From positions 2,046,001-2,110,000 of the forward strand of contig NW_027043829.1 of NCBI RefSeq assembly GCF_037102585.1: 64,000 bases of DNA, read 5' to 3'. The first letter of the stretch is position 1. Every line of letters begins with the position of its first letter. The notes beneath the pieces were generated by a model, which did not search any database, was not told the origin of the DNA, and was given only the letters and a program-made list of their open reading frames with translations. Source of the DNA: Saccharomycopsis crataegensis (lineage: Eukaryota > Ascomycota > Saccharomycetes > Ascoideales > Saccharomycopsidaceae). This document shows, in pieces, positions 39,123 through 49,283 of the stretch. A program made the position numbers and the translations under genes.

Positions 39123-40793
39123 CTATTCTCTGGCTTTGTCTAACTCTTTCGGGATATGCTCTTGCAACCATGTGATTGACCTTTTAGCAGTTATTCCATC
39201 TTTGCCATATTCTCTAGCTTTTTCAAGTACTTCAACAATGGCTTGTAGTGTCCAGTTCATAGCCATTCCTTTCTCCACTGCGTCATAAATTGGTTTCATT
39301 CTCCCAAATTTTTTAGATACTGGATGATGTGCACCACCCCGCCATTTAGCACCACGAGTTCTTTCCAAATCCCTAATAGACGGCCCACCTTGTACACCAT
39401 TGACATACTCGTCAACGATATCTGAAACCTGGTCAGATAATTTTCGTGGAACATATATTGGATCCAAACGGTGTCGCTTTGCAGGAGGTTCTTGGGTTTC
39501 TAAACTCGGGGAGTCAGGAGATGAAGGATTCGATACCATTCCAATACTATGTTCGTTTGAGTTATTATTGCTGTTTATCGGGGTATTATGGGAGGTATTA
39601 TATCCATTACTAGATTCTTGGTCAGTAGAACTTGTCATCCGGTGTCTTGCCCTTCTTCTAACACTATTATGAGCCGCAACTGAGGGTGTCAGAGGTCGAG
39701 ATGCTGATTGATCAGCACTAACTCTTTGGCCATTTTTGCTGTTAGTTATATTATCTTCATCAAGGCCCGATGTACTGATTCTTGTAGGGTCATCATTGTG
39801 ATTATTGGCATTAGTATTGGTATTGATTTCACTGCCTATGTCATCATTGTTGTGTTGAAGATGTTCCATTACTGTTGTTGCATCGGGGCCGGTACCTGCC
39901 TGTTGGTGCGTTCCTAATGAGTTTCTTGATAGTGTTAAAGCCGCTGCCGCCGCTTGGAATCCTAGCTGTTGTGATTGTGGTTGTTGCTCTTGCTGATGAT
40001 GATGCTGTAGATGGCCTGGTTGTACATGAACGTTCTGCTGTTGCTGCTGAATATGGTCCTGTTGATCTGGCTGTTGACGCGGGTTATATGCCGCAACAAA
40101 ATTCATCAACTGGCCATTATTCATATGGAGTGGGTCGGCAGCAGTAGCAGACGAATATCCGCTAGGGATCATACTTGAGGGGATCAAGGTTGACATTTGA
40201 TACTGATCAAACCCTGTTGATCCACTATTCATACTCCCACTGTTAATATTAGCCTGCTCATTATTAGGATGCGAAGGTTGGTGATGAACCGTATGGCTCG
40301 CGGCACTAAGTTGTCGGGAAACTCTAGCACTGGAATTCGTTAACGTTTGTAAAAGCTCTATAAAGACCATCCGTTGAGACTCCAAGCTCGATGTCAATCG
40401 CTCATTCAGGGCCCGTAGTTCTATGTAGTTTTTGTGCAAAAGATCATATTTCTTGCGCAAGTCCGATAACGAATGGTTGACTCTGGTAAGCTCTTCATGG
40501 AATAATGCATTTCCATTACCGGGGATATTTGTAGAATTAGAATTTTTGGAAGTGGAGTGGCGATGTAATGAGGCTCTAGAAGGATTCGTATTAGCAGTGA
40601 CAGTGTTGTTGACAATTCTTACGGTTGCAGACGCGGTTGGGGCTGGGGCTGTCGATGCTGCCGTCAAATTCATGCTAGCGTTTGCAGCATTATTATTAGT
40701 GATCCCTCGATTACCATTTGAAGGAGGCAAGGCATAGGAAAAATTGGCAAAACTTTGGCTACTATTATCCAAAATGTTTCGAGACATTTCCAA
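39123..40793 (-). CDS. Gcr1_C-domain transcription factor (Gcr1/Hot1/Msn1 family)
   Basis: The product is 556 aa. The N-terminal two-thirds is low-complexity (Asn, Ser, Thr, Gln, His), with a coiled-coil segment at about 95-140 (TRVNHSLSDLRKKYDLLHKN, ELRALNERLTSSLESQRM) that could mediate dimerisation. The last 100 residues are the DNA-binding Gcr1_C type domain: LSDQVSDIVDEYVNGVQGGP, SIRDLERTRGAKWRG, KKFGRMKPIYDAVEKGMAMN, TAKRSITWLQEHIPKE. In other yeasts such proteins control glycolytic genes (Gcr1) or osmotic and filamentation genes (Hot1, Msn1). The target set here is unknown. The Gln/His tract (about 250-285) is a candidate activation region. Translation may start at Met1 or Met3. Confidence 0.88.
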   Translation of the reverse strand: MEMSRNILDNSSQSFANFSYALPPSNGNRGITNNNAANASMNLTAASTAPAPTASATVRIVNNTVTANTNPSRASLHRHSTSKNSNSTNIPGNGNALFHEELTRVNHSLSDLRKKYDLLHKNYIELRALNERLTSSLESQRMVFIELLQTLTNSSARVSRQLSAASHTVHHQPSHPNNEQANINSGSMNSGSTGFDQYQMSTLIPSSMIPSGYSSATAADPLHMNNGQLMNFVAAYNPRQQPDQQDHIQQQQQNVHVQPGHLQHHHQQEQQPQSQQLGFQAAAAALTLSRNSLGTHQQAGTGPDATTVMEHLQHNNDDIGSEINTNTNANNHNDDPTRISTSGLDEDNITNSKNGQRVSADQSASRPLTPSVAAHNSVRRRARHRMTSSTDQESSNGYNTSHNTPINSNNNSNEHSIGMVSNPSSPDSPSLETQEPPAKRHRLDPIYVPRKLSDQVSDIVDEYVNGVQGGPSIRDLERTRGAKWRGGAHHPVSKKFGRMKPIYDAVEKGMAMNWTLQAIVEVLEKAREYGKDGITAKRSITWLQEHIPKELDKARE

Positions 40794-41597
40794 ACAGATC
40801 TGTCTGGCATATATCTTCTTGTGGAAGGCAACGCTTTTTATTGTTTCTGGGCTACCACATCCATGTGTTTGGCGTGTTTTAATTAATTAATTTTTTTTCT
40901 TTTTGGATAGTACGCACTACTTTGGTGATATCCCCGATATCAGCTGTTGGAGGTGTGTGGGTGTTTTGTAAGGGTGGTCCGTCCTGCTATAGCCATCTTC
41001 AATGAAAGGGTGTTGGTTGTATAATTCAAATAGATAGATGCCCATAGTTGAAACAAAACACCTACTATCAGGGATCATCTCCCAATTTACTTATGATGAA
41101 CAAAAGCCCCATGGGTTGCAGCGCGATTTTGCGGACCAAAGAATTGCGTATATATTGCATCACCGATAATCGTAGCATCACCGAAGTTTACAAAATGAAT
41201 AATTACACAATCCTTTCCCAAAATCTCTCTGTACGAAGTTCAACCGTAGATCCCTACGCGTACTATAAAAATCTGAATGAGAGAGGGAGAGAGAGAGAGA
41301 GAGAGAGAGAGACCTCTTTTGGAAAGAGATATAACGGCAAATCAACAGCTTTCTTTCCTTGAGGACGAAACAATCACTAGTTATTGGAAAATATATATAT
41401 CCAGTAGACACATTTACAGACAAAAAAGCTGGAAATATTTCATTTATTTTGTGTTTATAATTTATTATCAAACACAAACATCTAAGATATTTTTTTTTTT
41501 CTCTTTTTGAATATCATATCAAAATAATGCGGCTTCAAAAAAAATGGGTTAAACTGCGTTTTTTTTTGTCTCTCTCAATTGTTCATAAAACATTCCC
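40794..41597. other. Promoter region of the Gcr1-domain gene and 3' end of GIG1
   Basis: This 0.8 kb holds a GA microsatellite at 41279-41312. A 104-codon plus-strand frame spans that repeat and is not called. Confidence 0.5.
41279..41312. repeat. GA dinucleotide microsatellite
   Basis: A GA run of about 34 bases with one interruption near its left end (GAGAGAGGGAGA). Confidence 0.95.
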
Positions 41598-42425
41598 CTA
41601 CAAATTTTCCTTCACATTCAAATTTTTATGGTTCTCGGCCTCTTCAATTTCCTCAAGAGTCAAAGGTATGCCAGAACTTCCAACAACTCTTTCAATATCC
41701 TCATCAGAAGCCCCATGTATCAAAACGTGGATGTGGCTTATCTGCTTGACACTCTGTAGCGCTGACCAGTTACGGAACCACATTATATTTCCACTTTCCA
41801 CCCGCATTCTAGAACCTTCATTCAGTGACATGAATGTCTTGGAGATGTATTTGTTAATTACCCTTCTTGTGGCTGGGGAAATATCGCCATCTTTGCTTTG
41901 AGGATCTGATGGAATAGGAACTTTTGTCCACACCAATAAATGCGTAACTGCTTTCTCAAAATGGTATGGGAAATCATTCTTTAAAATCTTGATATCGGAA
42001 GCAGCGTAAAATAGGGTTTTACTAGCAGAGGAGATTTCTATATCTGTATCGGCGATATTTGGATCATTAATGATAGATAATGGCGCCCATTGAAGCTGCT
42101 GGCATACAAGACGTTTGTATAAACTAGTGGTAGAACTGGAGCTCTTGAATGAGTCGCGGAATTCCTTGTATTTCTTTGCTTCTGTAGGCGAACGAGCGAA
42201 TAGTTCAAGTTTATTATTTCCTTTTATCTTATGTTAGTCAAAGTTCCATGAACCAAAGTGTTGAGTGAATATCTTCAAAAATGATGTCCATCATTCTGAG
42301 AATGTTATCACCGGCAGGGGGCGATACTTACCAACAATCCACTTAATTCTTTCCCACGATAAGGGATTCACCAAATATTTAGTTCCATTTACTATTTGGA
42401 TCTCTGTGTTCTCTTTGCCGGTCAT
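41598..42425 (-). CDS. GIG1: Gig1-like DUF3605 protein (one intron)
   Basis: The product is 238 aa after splicing. Exon 1 (42425-42332) encodes MTGKENTEIQIVNGTKYLVN, then PLSWERIKWIV plus one base. The intron, 42221-42331, starts GTAAGT, has GACTAAC about 14 bases before the end, and closes at AAAAG (42221). Exon 2 (42220-41598) completes Gly and continues NNKLELFARSPTEAKKYKEF, KNDFPYHFEKAVTHLLVWTK, ATRRVINKYISKTFMSL and NIMWFRNWSALQSVKQISHI followed by HVLIHG. The W(E)xV...L.RSPEQ..KY, DWPYxFE..ITHLVVW.K, NxMWFxNW and HxHVLL order marks DUF3605. In Candida albicans a member is known as Gig1, a cytosolic protein induced by N-acetylglucosamine. The biochemical function is unknown. An earlier AG in the intron would put the frame out, so the AAAAG site is the one that keeps the protein. 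Confidence 0.85.
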
Positions 42426-43116
42426 CTTGGATTCAATAATAATTAGATGTATTTAGTTTGATGGTCAATGTTCTGAGGTAGAGAGTGAAAAAACGATAAA
42501 ATGAAAAATGAAAAGGATGAAGTGTGGAAAGAAAGAATGAGAGCGAAGAGTAAAAAAGAAGTGAGAAGTATCTTATTCACAATTTGTTACCCCCTGAGAA
42601 ACCAGTCCTCGAATTGTCTATGTTGCTCTTTTGTATGCCAGGGGTACTGTATGGACAAATAAAAAAAAATACACCTCAAAAAACCGATCTATTGTCGTCT
42701 AAAACTGTCGTTAATGCAGCTTTGGGGGCCCTCCCACTGCTTAGTGATTCTGTTGTTTTCCCTTTTGGGCTGGAGATCATGGGTCCGGACCGCATATTTT
42801 CGGATACTGTTGCAATCAGAGACTCGGAGTTTTGCGATAGATAATGCAATGTCACATAACTTTTGCCACCCATGATTATTTTTTTTTTCTTCTTTTTCTA
42901 CAATCTTAGTGTTTTTTTTTTTTTTTTGCATACAATATAACAACAATATTAAAGAATTTTAACACATCCTAAACAACAACACAAACAAAAGAAAAAAAAA
43001 GGGAAAACAGAAAATAAGGACACCGTAATTAAACTAACCAGTAGAATGGTGAAAATTAAATATTTATGAATATGTTTTCTTATTATAGTAGGCATTAATA
43101 TTAAACATCTTGAATA
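42426..43116. other. Spacer between GIG1 promoter and mitochondrial ADH 3' end
   Basis: This 0.69 kb contains long A/T runs. One weak ORF is listed separately. No other signal. Confidence 0.5.
42676..42873 (-). CDS. Short ORF, doubtful
   Basis: The frame encodes 65 aa starting MGGKSYVTLHYLSQNSESLI with a polar, Ser/Thr/Lys-rich remainder. Its composition is more protein-like than the AT-rich flanks, and the ATG follows an A-rich leader (AATAATC). The plus strand is also open here (42584-42844), which lowers confidence. No family recognised. Confidence 0.25.
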   Translation of the reverse strand: MGGKSYVTLHYLSQNSESLIATVSENMRSGPMISSPKGKTTESLSSGRAPKAALTTVLDDNRSVF

Positions 43117-44259
43117 TTAAACATCTTGACAATCCAAAACATATCTACCAGCGATCTTACCTTGTTCCATCAATTCATAAACCTTAGGCAATTCCCTCAA
43201 TGGAACAATCTTGATTGGACTCTTGACTTTTCCATCAGCGAAGAACTGAATAGCTTCTCTGGTGTCAGCTCTGTTACCAACATATGAACCTCTGATAGAT
43301 ATACTCTTGACAACGGCATCGAACACAGGAGCCTTTGCTACAGCACCTGCAGGCAACCCAACAAGAACAACAGTACCACAAGCTCTGACGTATTCACAAG
43401 ATTGGGAAATGGCCTTTTCAGAGACACTAACGTTAATGACACCGTGAGGGCCACCCCTGGTAGCTTTTTGAATATCTTCCACAAGATTCTTCGAAGTACG
43501 GAAATCGACAAAGGCATCGGCACCCAATTCCATACAGAATTTACCCTTATCTTCACCGCCATCGATAGCCAAAACTTTGTAACCCATAGCCTTACCGTAT
43601 TGGATGGCAAGAGAACCCAAACCACCAGCAGCACCGGAGATGGCAACCCACTGACCTGGGCTTAAGCCGGCGGTCTTCAAGGCCTTGTAGACAGTGACAC
43701 CAGCACATAAGATTGGGGCGACTTCGGCCAAGTCAGTACCCTTTGGGATTTTGGCGGCTTGAACAGCATCGGCAGTGGCATATTGTTGGAAGGAACCGTC
43801 GTGAGTGTAACCAGACAAATCGGCTTGAGGACAATTGGATTCGTTACCTTGTTCACAGAATTCACAAGATTGACAAGACCCGTTCAACCACTTGATACCG
43901 GCCAAATCACCAATTTGGAAATTTGTAACTGCCGACCCTTTGGCGACGACAATACCGGCACCTTCGTGACCACCAACCAATGGCAATTTGACGGCCAATG
44001 GCCAGTCACCTTTCCAGGCGTGCAAATCAGTGTGACAGACCCCAGAATACTTGACATTCACCAAGATTTCGGTAGGTTTAGGGGTTGGAACCGGGATATC
44101 TTTGTAAACTAATGGACCATTGTTTGTGTCGAAAACTACAGCTTTTTGGGTGGCTGGGATGGCTAATCTGGAAGCTAATGATGTTGCAAAAGTTCTGTTT
44201 GCTTGTAATAGAGCAGATCTAGTAAGAGATGTGGTAAAGAAAGATGAAGTTCTAAGCAT
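43117..44259 (-). CDS. ADH: Mitochondrial alcohol dehydrogenase (zinc type)
   Basis: The product is 380 aa. It interconverts ethanol and acetaldehyde with NAD, probably in the mitochondrial matrix for redox shuttling, like yeast Adh3. The first 35 residues ([35 protein letters not shown]) have many Arg/Ser/Leu and no acidic residue, a presequence. The catalytic part has catalytic-zinc ligands in VCHTDLH, GGHEGAG and the [12 protein letters not shown] block; four structural-zinc cysteines in [19 protein letters not shown]; and the NAD-binding [15 protein letters not shown]. The end, [10 protein letters not shown], is slightly different from the usual DTSK. It is head to head with the cytosolic ADH gene, 2.25 kb apart. 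Long stretches of the two genes are identical even at silent positions. Confidence 0.95.
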   Translation of the reverse strand: MLRTSSFFTTSLTRSALLQANRTFATSLASRLAIPATQKAVVFDTNNGPLVYKDIPVPTPKPTEILVNVKYSGVCHTDLHAWKGDWPLAVKLPLVGGHEGAGIVVAKGSAVTNFQIGDLAGIKWLNGSCQSCEFCEQGNESNCPQADLSGYTHDGSFQQYATADAVQAAKIPKGTDLAEVAPILCAGVTVYKALKTAGLSPGQWVAISGAAGGLGSLAIQYGKAMGYKVLAIDGGEDKGKFCMELGADAFVDFRTSKNLVEDIQKATRGGPHGVINVSVSEKAISQSCEYVRACGTVVLVGLPAGAVAKAPVFDAVVKSISIRGSYVGNRADTREAIQFFADGKVKSPIKIVPLRELPKVYELMEQGKIAGRYVLDCQDV

Positions 44260-45921
44260 TATTCGTTAAAGGAATATTCGGGTAAAAGAAAGAAGATTGT
44301 AGTCAGTTGACGGTTTGTTGTTGACGATGTTGATAACGTTTATACTAAAATCGTGTGGGAAAAAATAAGATTAAATGGTAAATCTATTTGAAACAAAAAA
44401 CAAAGAAAAATGAAATTGAAAAATATGTTTGCATGGATCATTTATATCTAAAATTTGATGATCGCCAGAGCCGGGAGGTAAGTTTTTTCATCAGCAGATT
44501 TTTACGCTGAGTGTATGCTAGCAGCAGGTCACCCAGGGAATAAATAACAAAAACATAGTTCTGTGGTAGGGGTCTTTATTTATGTGACCAGGAGTCTATT
44601 TTTTTTTTTTTTAAGGAATGGCTTGAAGAACAGCTCATGATCATGTAGCTGTGACAATCACTTTCTACCAAAATTGAATAGTGTCTTATTAATTAGATGT
44701 TTTGTACAGCCATGATACTTTTTGTAAATGCATTGATGCGCATATTTGCAAATAAACAAGTTTACACAAATCATATCATGCAGCATTTTTTTTGACAACG
44801 CTAAAAGACAATAGCCTTGTCTTGGTGACACTTACACAAACCACACAGGGTGTTACATGTGGGGCTCATCCATTAGACGTAGAACGGGAATTTTTGTTGA
44901 CAAATGATATCAATTTTCTACCTTGAGTCCAGTAGAGATGGATCTATGGTCGTGTACTCAACGCCGTAGTTTTGAATAATGTTTGCGTGGAGGAACTCAA
45001 ACGTTTTTGATTGCAAAACGTGACTGACTTCCGGGAGTCCTCCCTTGAATAGATGAAGTTTTCATCTATTGCCGAAACAAATTATTTTTTGAGTAGCTTA
45101 AAAGCAAAGATCGATGTTCTGATCGTTGAAGGACATAGACTACATGCTGCTACATCCATCGAAAGTTAAATAAATATACCAGACACCCGGGGATCAATTC
45201 ACTGGTCATGTGTGCATGAAAGATAATAGTCTCATTCTGTAACGCCTCTATTGAGCATTTATCCACACCTATTGGTATTGCTTGTTGTTAGGGAAAAATA
45301 AACAGGGAGGGGGACTTGACATCAACATTATTGACATTTCGGCAGTGTTTGTGAACCGCCCCCCTAACAAAAAGGAGTATCTACGCTATGCCACAATTAC
45401 CATGTACTTTCGTTTTTTCCCTTCCGGGTGATAGATTAATAGAGCTAATCTCTTCAAGAAGTTGTAGTCAATTCCTACAAGTTGTTGGAAAAGTAGAAAT
45501 GAGGCGAGCATTGGAGTCTATTACATCATATAATATGAAATATACATTGTGAATGGGCCAAAACTCGGTGAAAATTCTTTTGCTCATTCTATGATCCGAG
45601 CTGGTATGATGAACTCCGCTTTTCACAGCAGAAGGAAGACCCCCCACCCGCTGGAGTAAAATTTTCTGGAAATGCCACACACCGATCTCTACTAATTGCC
45701 TACGTCATACTGTTCAATTGAAAGCAGTACGCTATGCCATTTCACCGGTGCTCCTCTCTTTGGCGGGCGAATGTAAATATTATGCACGTGACTATTGTTT
45801 TTGTTATACATGGTCCACATTTGCCCCACTTTGCTGCAACCAAGCAACTAAATTGCCTGTGAAGAGTGGGGGAGGGGGACAAACGTACACCGCACCCCCC
45901 GCCACCAACAAAAGCCGCCGT

Positions 45922-45947
45922 GTGAGTGAGTGAGCGAGTGAGTGAGT
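45922..45947. repeat. GTGA tetranucleotide microsatellite
   Basis: About six GTGA units with one GCGA variant. Confidence 0.9.
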
Positions 45948-46404
45948 AAAATTCTCATACACCGAATCTAACCAGGAATCACTTGATGACAAGACATCAC
46001 GACAAAATGGAAAATCACGAAAATACAGTCTACTGACGCTGATGTACTTTCCACTCTGCCGTCATACCATCTTTTTTTTTTTTTTTTCTGTTCTTCCCAG
46101 AGAAAATTCTTATTGTGCGTATCCGAATAAATTGCCTACTCACCTGCAGACAACAGCCCAGCACCCCTACTCACCCGCAGACATCATAGAGCCAGCAGGG
46201 AACGCCTATCACCCGTGCGTACACTTACTAACTGAATAATTCCTAAATTATCCGAGGGTCGGGTTTTCTACAGCAATCTATCGCCATGCCGGGCATCTTT
46301 TGCTGCCAATGTATCTTGGAATCCGGAACTTCTTGCTACTCACTTTTGTGAGAACCATCACTTGACTACCCCACTTGTGTGTTCGAGTTGCAAGCATTGT
46401 AAAC

Positions 46405-46411
46405 TATATAA
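46405..46411 (+). promoter_or_regulatory. TATA box of cytosolic ADH
   Basis: TATATAA sits 105 bp before the ATG and is followed by a C/T-rich leader and an A-rich start context (CACAAAAATG). This fits a strongly expressed gene. Confidence 0.7.
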
Positions 46412-46509
46412 ACAACCAACTTTCCGTTTCCTCTCTTCTCGCCTTGACAAATACTTTTCTGTTAATCAATTAAATATCTTATATTGAAATATTTACCACA
46501 AACACAAAA

Positions 46510-47562
46510 ATGTCTTTTGAAATTCCAACCTCCCAAAAGGGTGTCGTTTTTGAAACTAACGGCGGTCCATTAGAATACAAGACCATCCCAGTTCCAACTC
46601 CAAAGCCAAATGAAATTTTGGTCAATGTCAAGTATTCCGGGGTCTGTCACACTGATTTGCACGCCTGGAAGGGTGACTGGCCATTGGCTGTGAAATTGCC
46701 ATTGGTTGGTGGTCACGAAGGTGCCGGTGTTGTCGTCGCCAAGGGTTCTGAAGTCAAGAACTTTGAAATCGGTGACTTGGCTGGTATCAAGTGGTTGAAC
46801 GGTTCTTGTCAATCTTGTGAATTCTGTGCCCGTGGATTTGAGCCAAACTGTCCTCAAGCCGATTTGTCTGGTTACACTCACGACGGTTCCTTCCAACAAT
46901 ATGCCACTGCCGATGCTGTTCAAGCCGCCAAACTTCCAAAGGGTACTGACTTGGCCGAAGTCGCCCCAATCTTATGTGCTGGTGTCACTGTCTACAAGGC
47001 CTTGAAGACCGCCGATTTGAACCCAGGTCAGTGGGTTGCCATCTCTGGTGCTGGTGGTGGTTTGGGTTCTCTTGCCGTCCAATACGGTAAGGCTATGGGT
47101 TTGAGAGTCATCGGTATTGATGGTGGTGAAGAAAAGGGTAAACTTATCAAGTCCTTGGGTGCTGAAAAGTACGTTGACTTTACTACCTCCAAGGACCTTG
47201 TTGGTGACATCCAAAAGGCTACCAACGGTGGTCCACACGGTGCCATTAACGTCAGTGTTTCTGAAAAGGCCATTTCCCAATCTTGTGAATATGTTAGAAC
47301 CTGTGGTACTGTTGTTCTTGTGGGTTTGCCAGCTGGTGCCGTTGCCCATGCCGAAGTCTTCTCTGCTGTTGTTAAGAGTATCTCCATCAAGGGTTCTTAT
47401 GTTGGTAACAGAGCTGACACTGATGAAGCCGTTGACTTCTTTGTCAGAGGCTTGGTTAAGAGTCCAATGAAGGTTGTTGGCTTGAGTGAATTGCCACATG
47501 TTTTTGAATTGATGGAACAAGGTAAGATCTTGGGTAGATATGTTTTGGATACTTCCAAATAG
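46510..47562 (+). CDS. ADH: Cytosolic alcohol dehydrogenase (zinc type)
   Basis: The product is 350 aa, close to the standard 348-350 for yeast ADHs. It reduces acetaldehyde to ethanol with NADH in fermentation, or the reverse on ethanol. Catalytic-zinc ligands: Cys46 in VCHTDLH, His69-Glu70 in GGHEGAG and Cys156 in [12 protein letters not shown]. Structural zinc: Cys100, 103, 106 and 114 in [20 protein letters not shown] site: [13 protein letters not shown] (178-190). The end GRYVLDTSK is typical. There is no presequence and no intron. Strong codon bias (GGT, GTC, AAG, TTG) points to high expression. The mitochondrial paralogue is divergent on the left. Compared with it, two blocks (46849-46932 and 46936-47014) are identical over 84 and 79 bases. 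Confidence 0.96.
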   Translation: MSFEIPTSQKGVVFETNGGPLEYKTIPVPTPKPNEILVNVKYSGVCHTDLHAWKGDWPLAVKLPLVGGHEGAGVVVAKGSEVKNFEIGDLAGIKWLNGSCQSCEFCARGFEPNCPQADLSGYTHDGSFQQYATADAVQAAKLPKGTDLAEVAPILCAGVTVYKALKTADLNPGQWVAISGAGGGLGSLAVQYGKAMGLRVIGIDGGEEKGKLIKSLGAEKYVDFTTSKDLVGDIQKATNGGPHGAINVSVSEKAISQSCEYVRTCGTVVLVGLPAGAVAHAEVFSAVVKSISIKGSYVGNRADTDEAVDFFVRGLVKSPMKVVGLSELPHVFELMEQGKILGRYVLDTSK

Positions 47563-49283
47563 ATGGCCTGGTCTGTGAAAAACTTGTTCATTTTTTTTTT
47601 ATTTTTGCTGCTGTTTGTTTGTGATGTGCTGATGATGTGTTGATGATGTTTTAAGTTTGACGAAGTAATGAAGTTTTTGTATTTATAAGGAAGTTGTTTA
47701 TTATTATTTTTTAAAAGAATATCTGTTTCATGTTGTATAGAATTGGATCTTAGTATCCCTAATACATTTGATGCTGCATATATCTATTTAATAGAAGAAC
47801 TCATTGTAAAATTAAAAGTATCCTGTTTTATTTTGGCACTTCACGGTTGTGGAAGCTGTTTCAGTATAAAACTATTCAAATATTGAAAAAGTAGCAACAA
47901 GCATGAAGGCCAACGTGAAGACAAAGCAACTTCCATTTTATTTTTGTTTATCGTTCCAAGATGATGCGTATAAACCTTAGGTGTCGATTATCAACTAATG
48001 GACACAGATACATGCATGGCAAATGATGATGGGACAAAAGGGACTTCCTCTAATTTACTGTTTCTTTCGTCATACCGCTGGAAGGCTTTATAAGGACAGA
48101 CGCTTATTAGGCCTAAAAAGATTAACTTTTTCTAATATATAGATATATATATATAGTCCCAAGAGAATGCCAGAGAGACTACATTTTCTTGACCTTGGGG
48201 ATCATGACTTAATGTTTTTGAGGCTAGTTGAAGGAATTTTTGGGCGTGATAATAATAATAGTAATAGCTATTAAGAATAATCAATAGACTAAAAGCAAAT
48301 ATGGGTTTCCAGGTTCACGTACATGGAAACCATCCCGGAATTGAGATATTTTAACCCCCCAATAATGCCTGTTTTCAGTGAACAGACACTCTGGAAGAAG
48401 AATACACGCAAATACCTCCAGAAAAATATAACACAGCTGGTGAATCTAGCTGCCAGACCTTTAGTGTAGCTGATACATGGTTCTCGGGTCTCTAGCTCAA
48501 GATCTTTGTAATTTGCTTGTTTTTGATTAATAGTGCAATAGCGTTATTTGTGCTTGTTAGCCAGGGGTGCTGAGGATGGGTAATGGGGTTCAGCACCCCT
48601 TGGAACGACAAGCGATCTGCTCCGTTAATTGAAGCTATCAGATCGAATTATGATCAATTAATCTCAGAATGTAACCGTTAACATGGATCATCACGTTGAA
48701 GAAATGGCAGTGAATAATTTTATGGACACAGTTACTCAGTAATTATTCTATTAGTGTGAGCATCATTAGAGTGAGTGTTTCAAGAAAAACAATAGTTATC
48801 TTTCTATTATGGTTTCCTTAGTGTAAAGGAAAAAAGAAAAAAAAAAAACACTCTAAGTACTCACGATAATCGTGGTCTTTCTTTGAGTTCACCTACATAA
48901 TAGAGTTTTCTTTCAAAAAAATTTAAAATTAGAAATTCAAGATCGAGTGAATAATACATTATATCAATAAAAGTAGTAATAACAAAAGATGAAAATAGTA
49001 ATAGTAATAATAAAAGTAATAATAATAATAATAAAATAATAATAATAATAAAATAATAATAATAAGAGTATAAAAAAGGTGACAACCCCTAATGTACAAC
49101 AAACACAAGAAACAAATTACACACAAGGCAAAATCAAAATATTTCAAAAACAGAACAGGCTGGAATAGCAAAGATTAATCAAAAAATTATTGGAAAATAG
49201 CCAACAAATAAAGCTTGTATTTTATGATCCACTTCAAGTTTAAAATTTCAACTTCCACTAATCTTTTAAAAAAAAAAAAACCT
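47563..49283. other. Convergent spacer between ADH and C2H2 gene, with TAA microsatellite
   Basis: This 1.72 kb has no supportable ORF or RNA gene. An ATA/TAA-type microsatellite lies at about 48996-49066. Confidence 0.5.
48996..49066. repeat. TAA trinucleotide microsatellite
   Basis: Repeating TAA units (AATAATAAT...) with several one-base interruptions. Short Tyr/Leu/Ile-rich frames across it are repeat artefacts. Confidence 0.9.

Larger units (their letters stand above)
44260..46509. other. Shared upstream region of the two ADH genes
   Basis: This 2.25 kb lies between divergent ADH genes. No ORF with coding character is present. It holds a GTGA-type microsatellite at 45922-45947, runs of five to seven C or G (for example 45358-45363, 45869-45876, 45894-45900) and a TATA element close to the cytosolic gene. 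The length suggests regulation of both genes by carbon source or oxygen, but I could not identify defined operator sites. Confidence 0.55.

Noticed and set aside
46570-47520. Long antisense frames inside the ADH genes
   Set aside because: Codon bias in strongly expressed genes leaves the antisense strand open. The same happens in both ADH copies.
48861-49171. Tyr/Leu/Ile-rich frames over the TAA repeat
   Set aside because: Pure products of the microsatellite.
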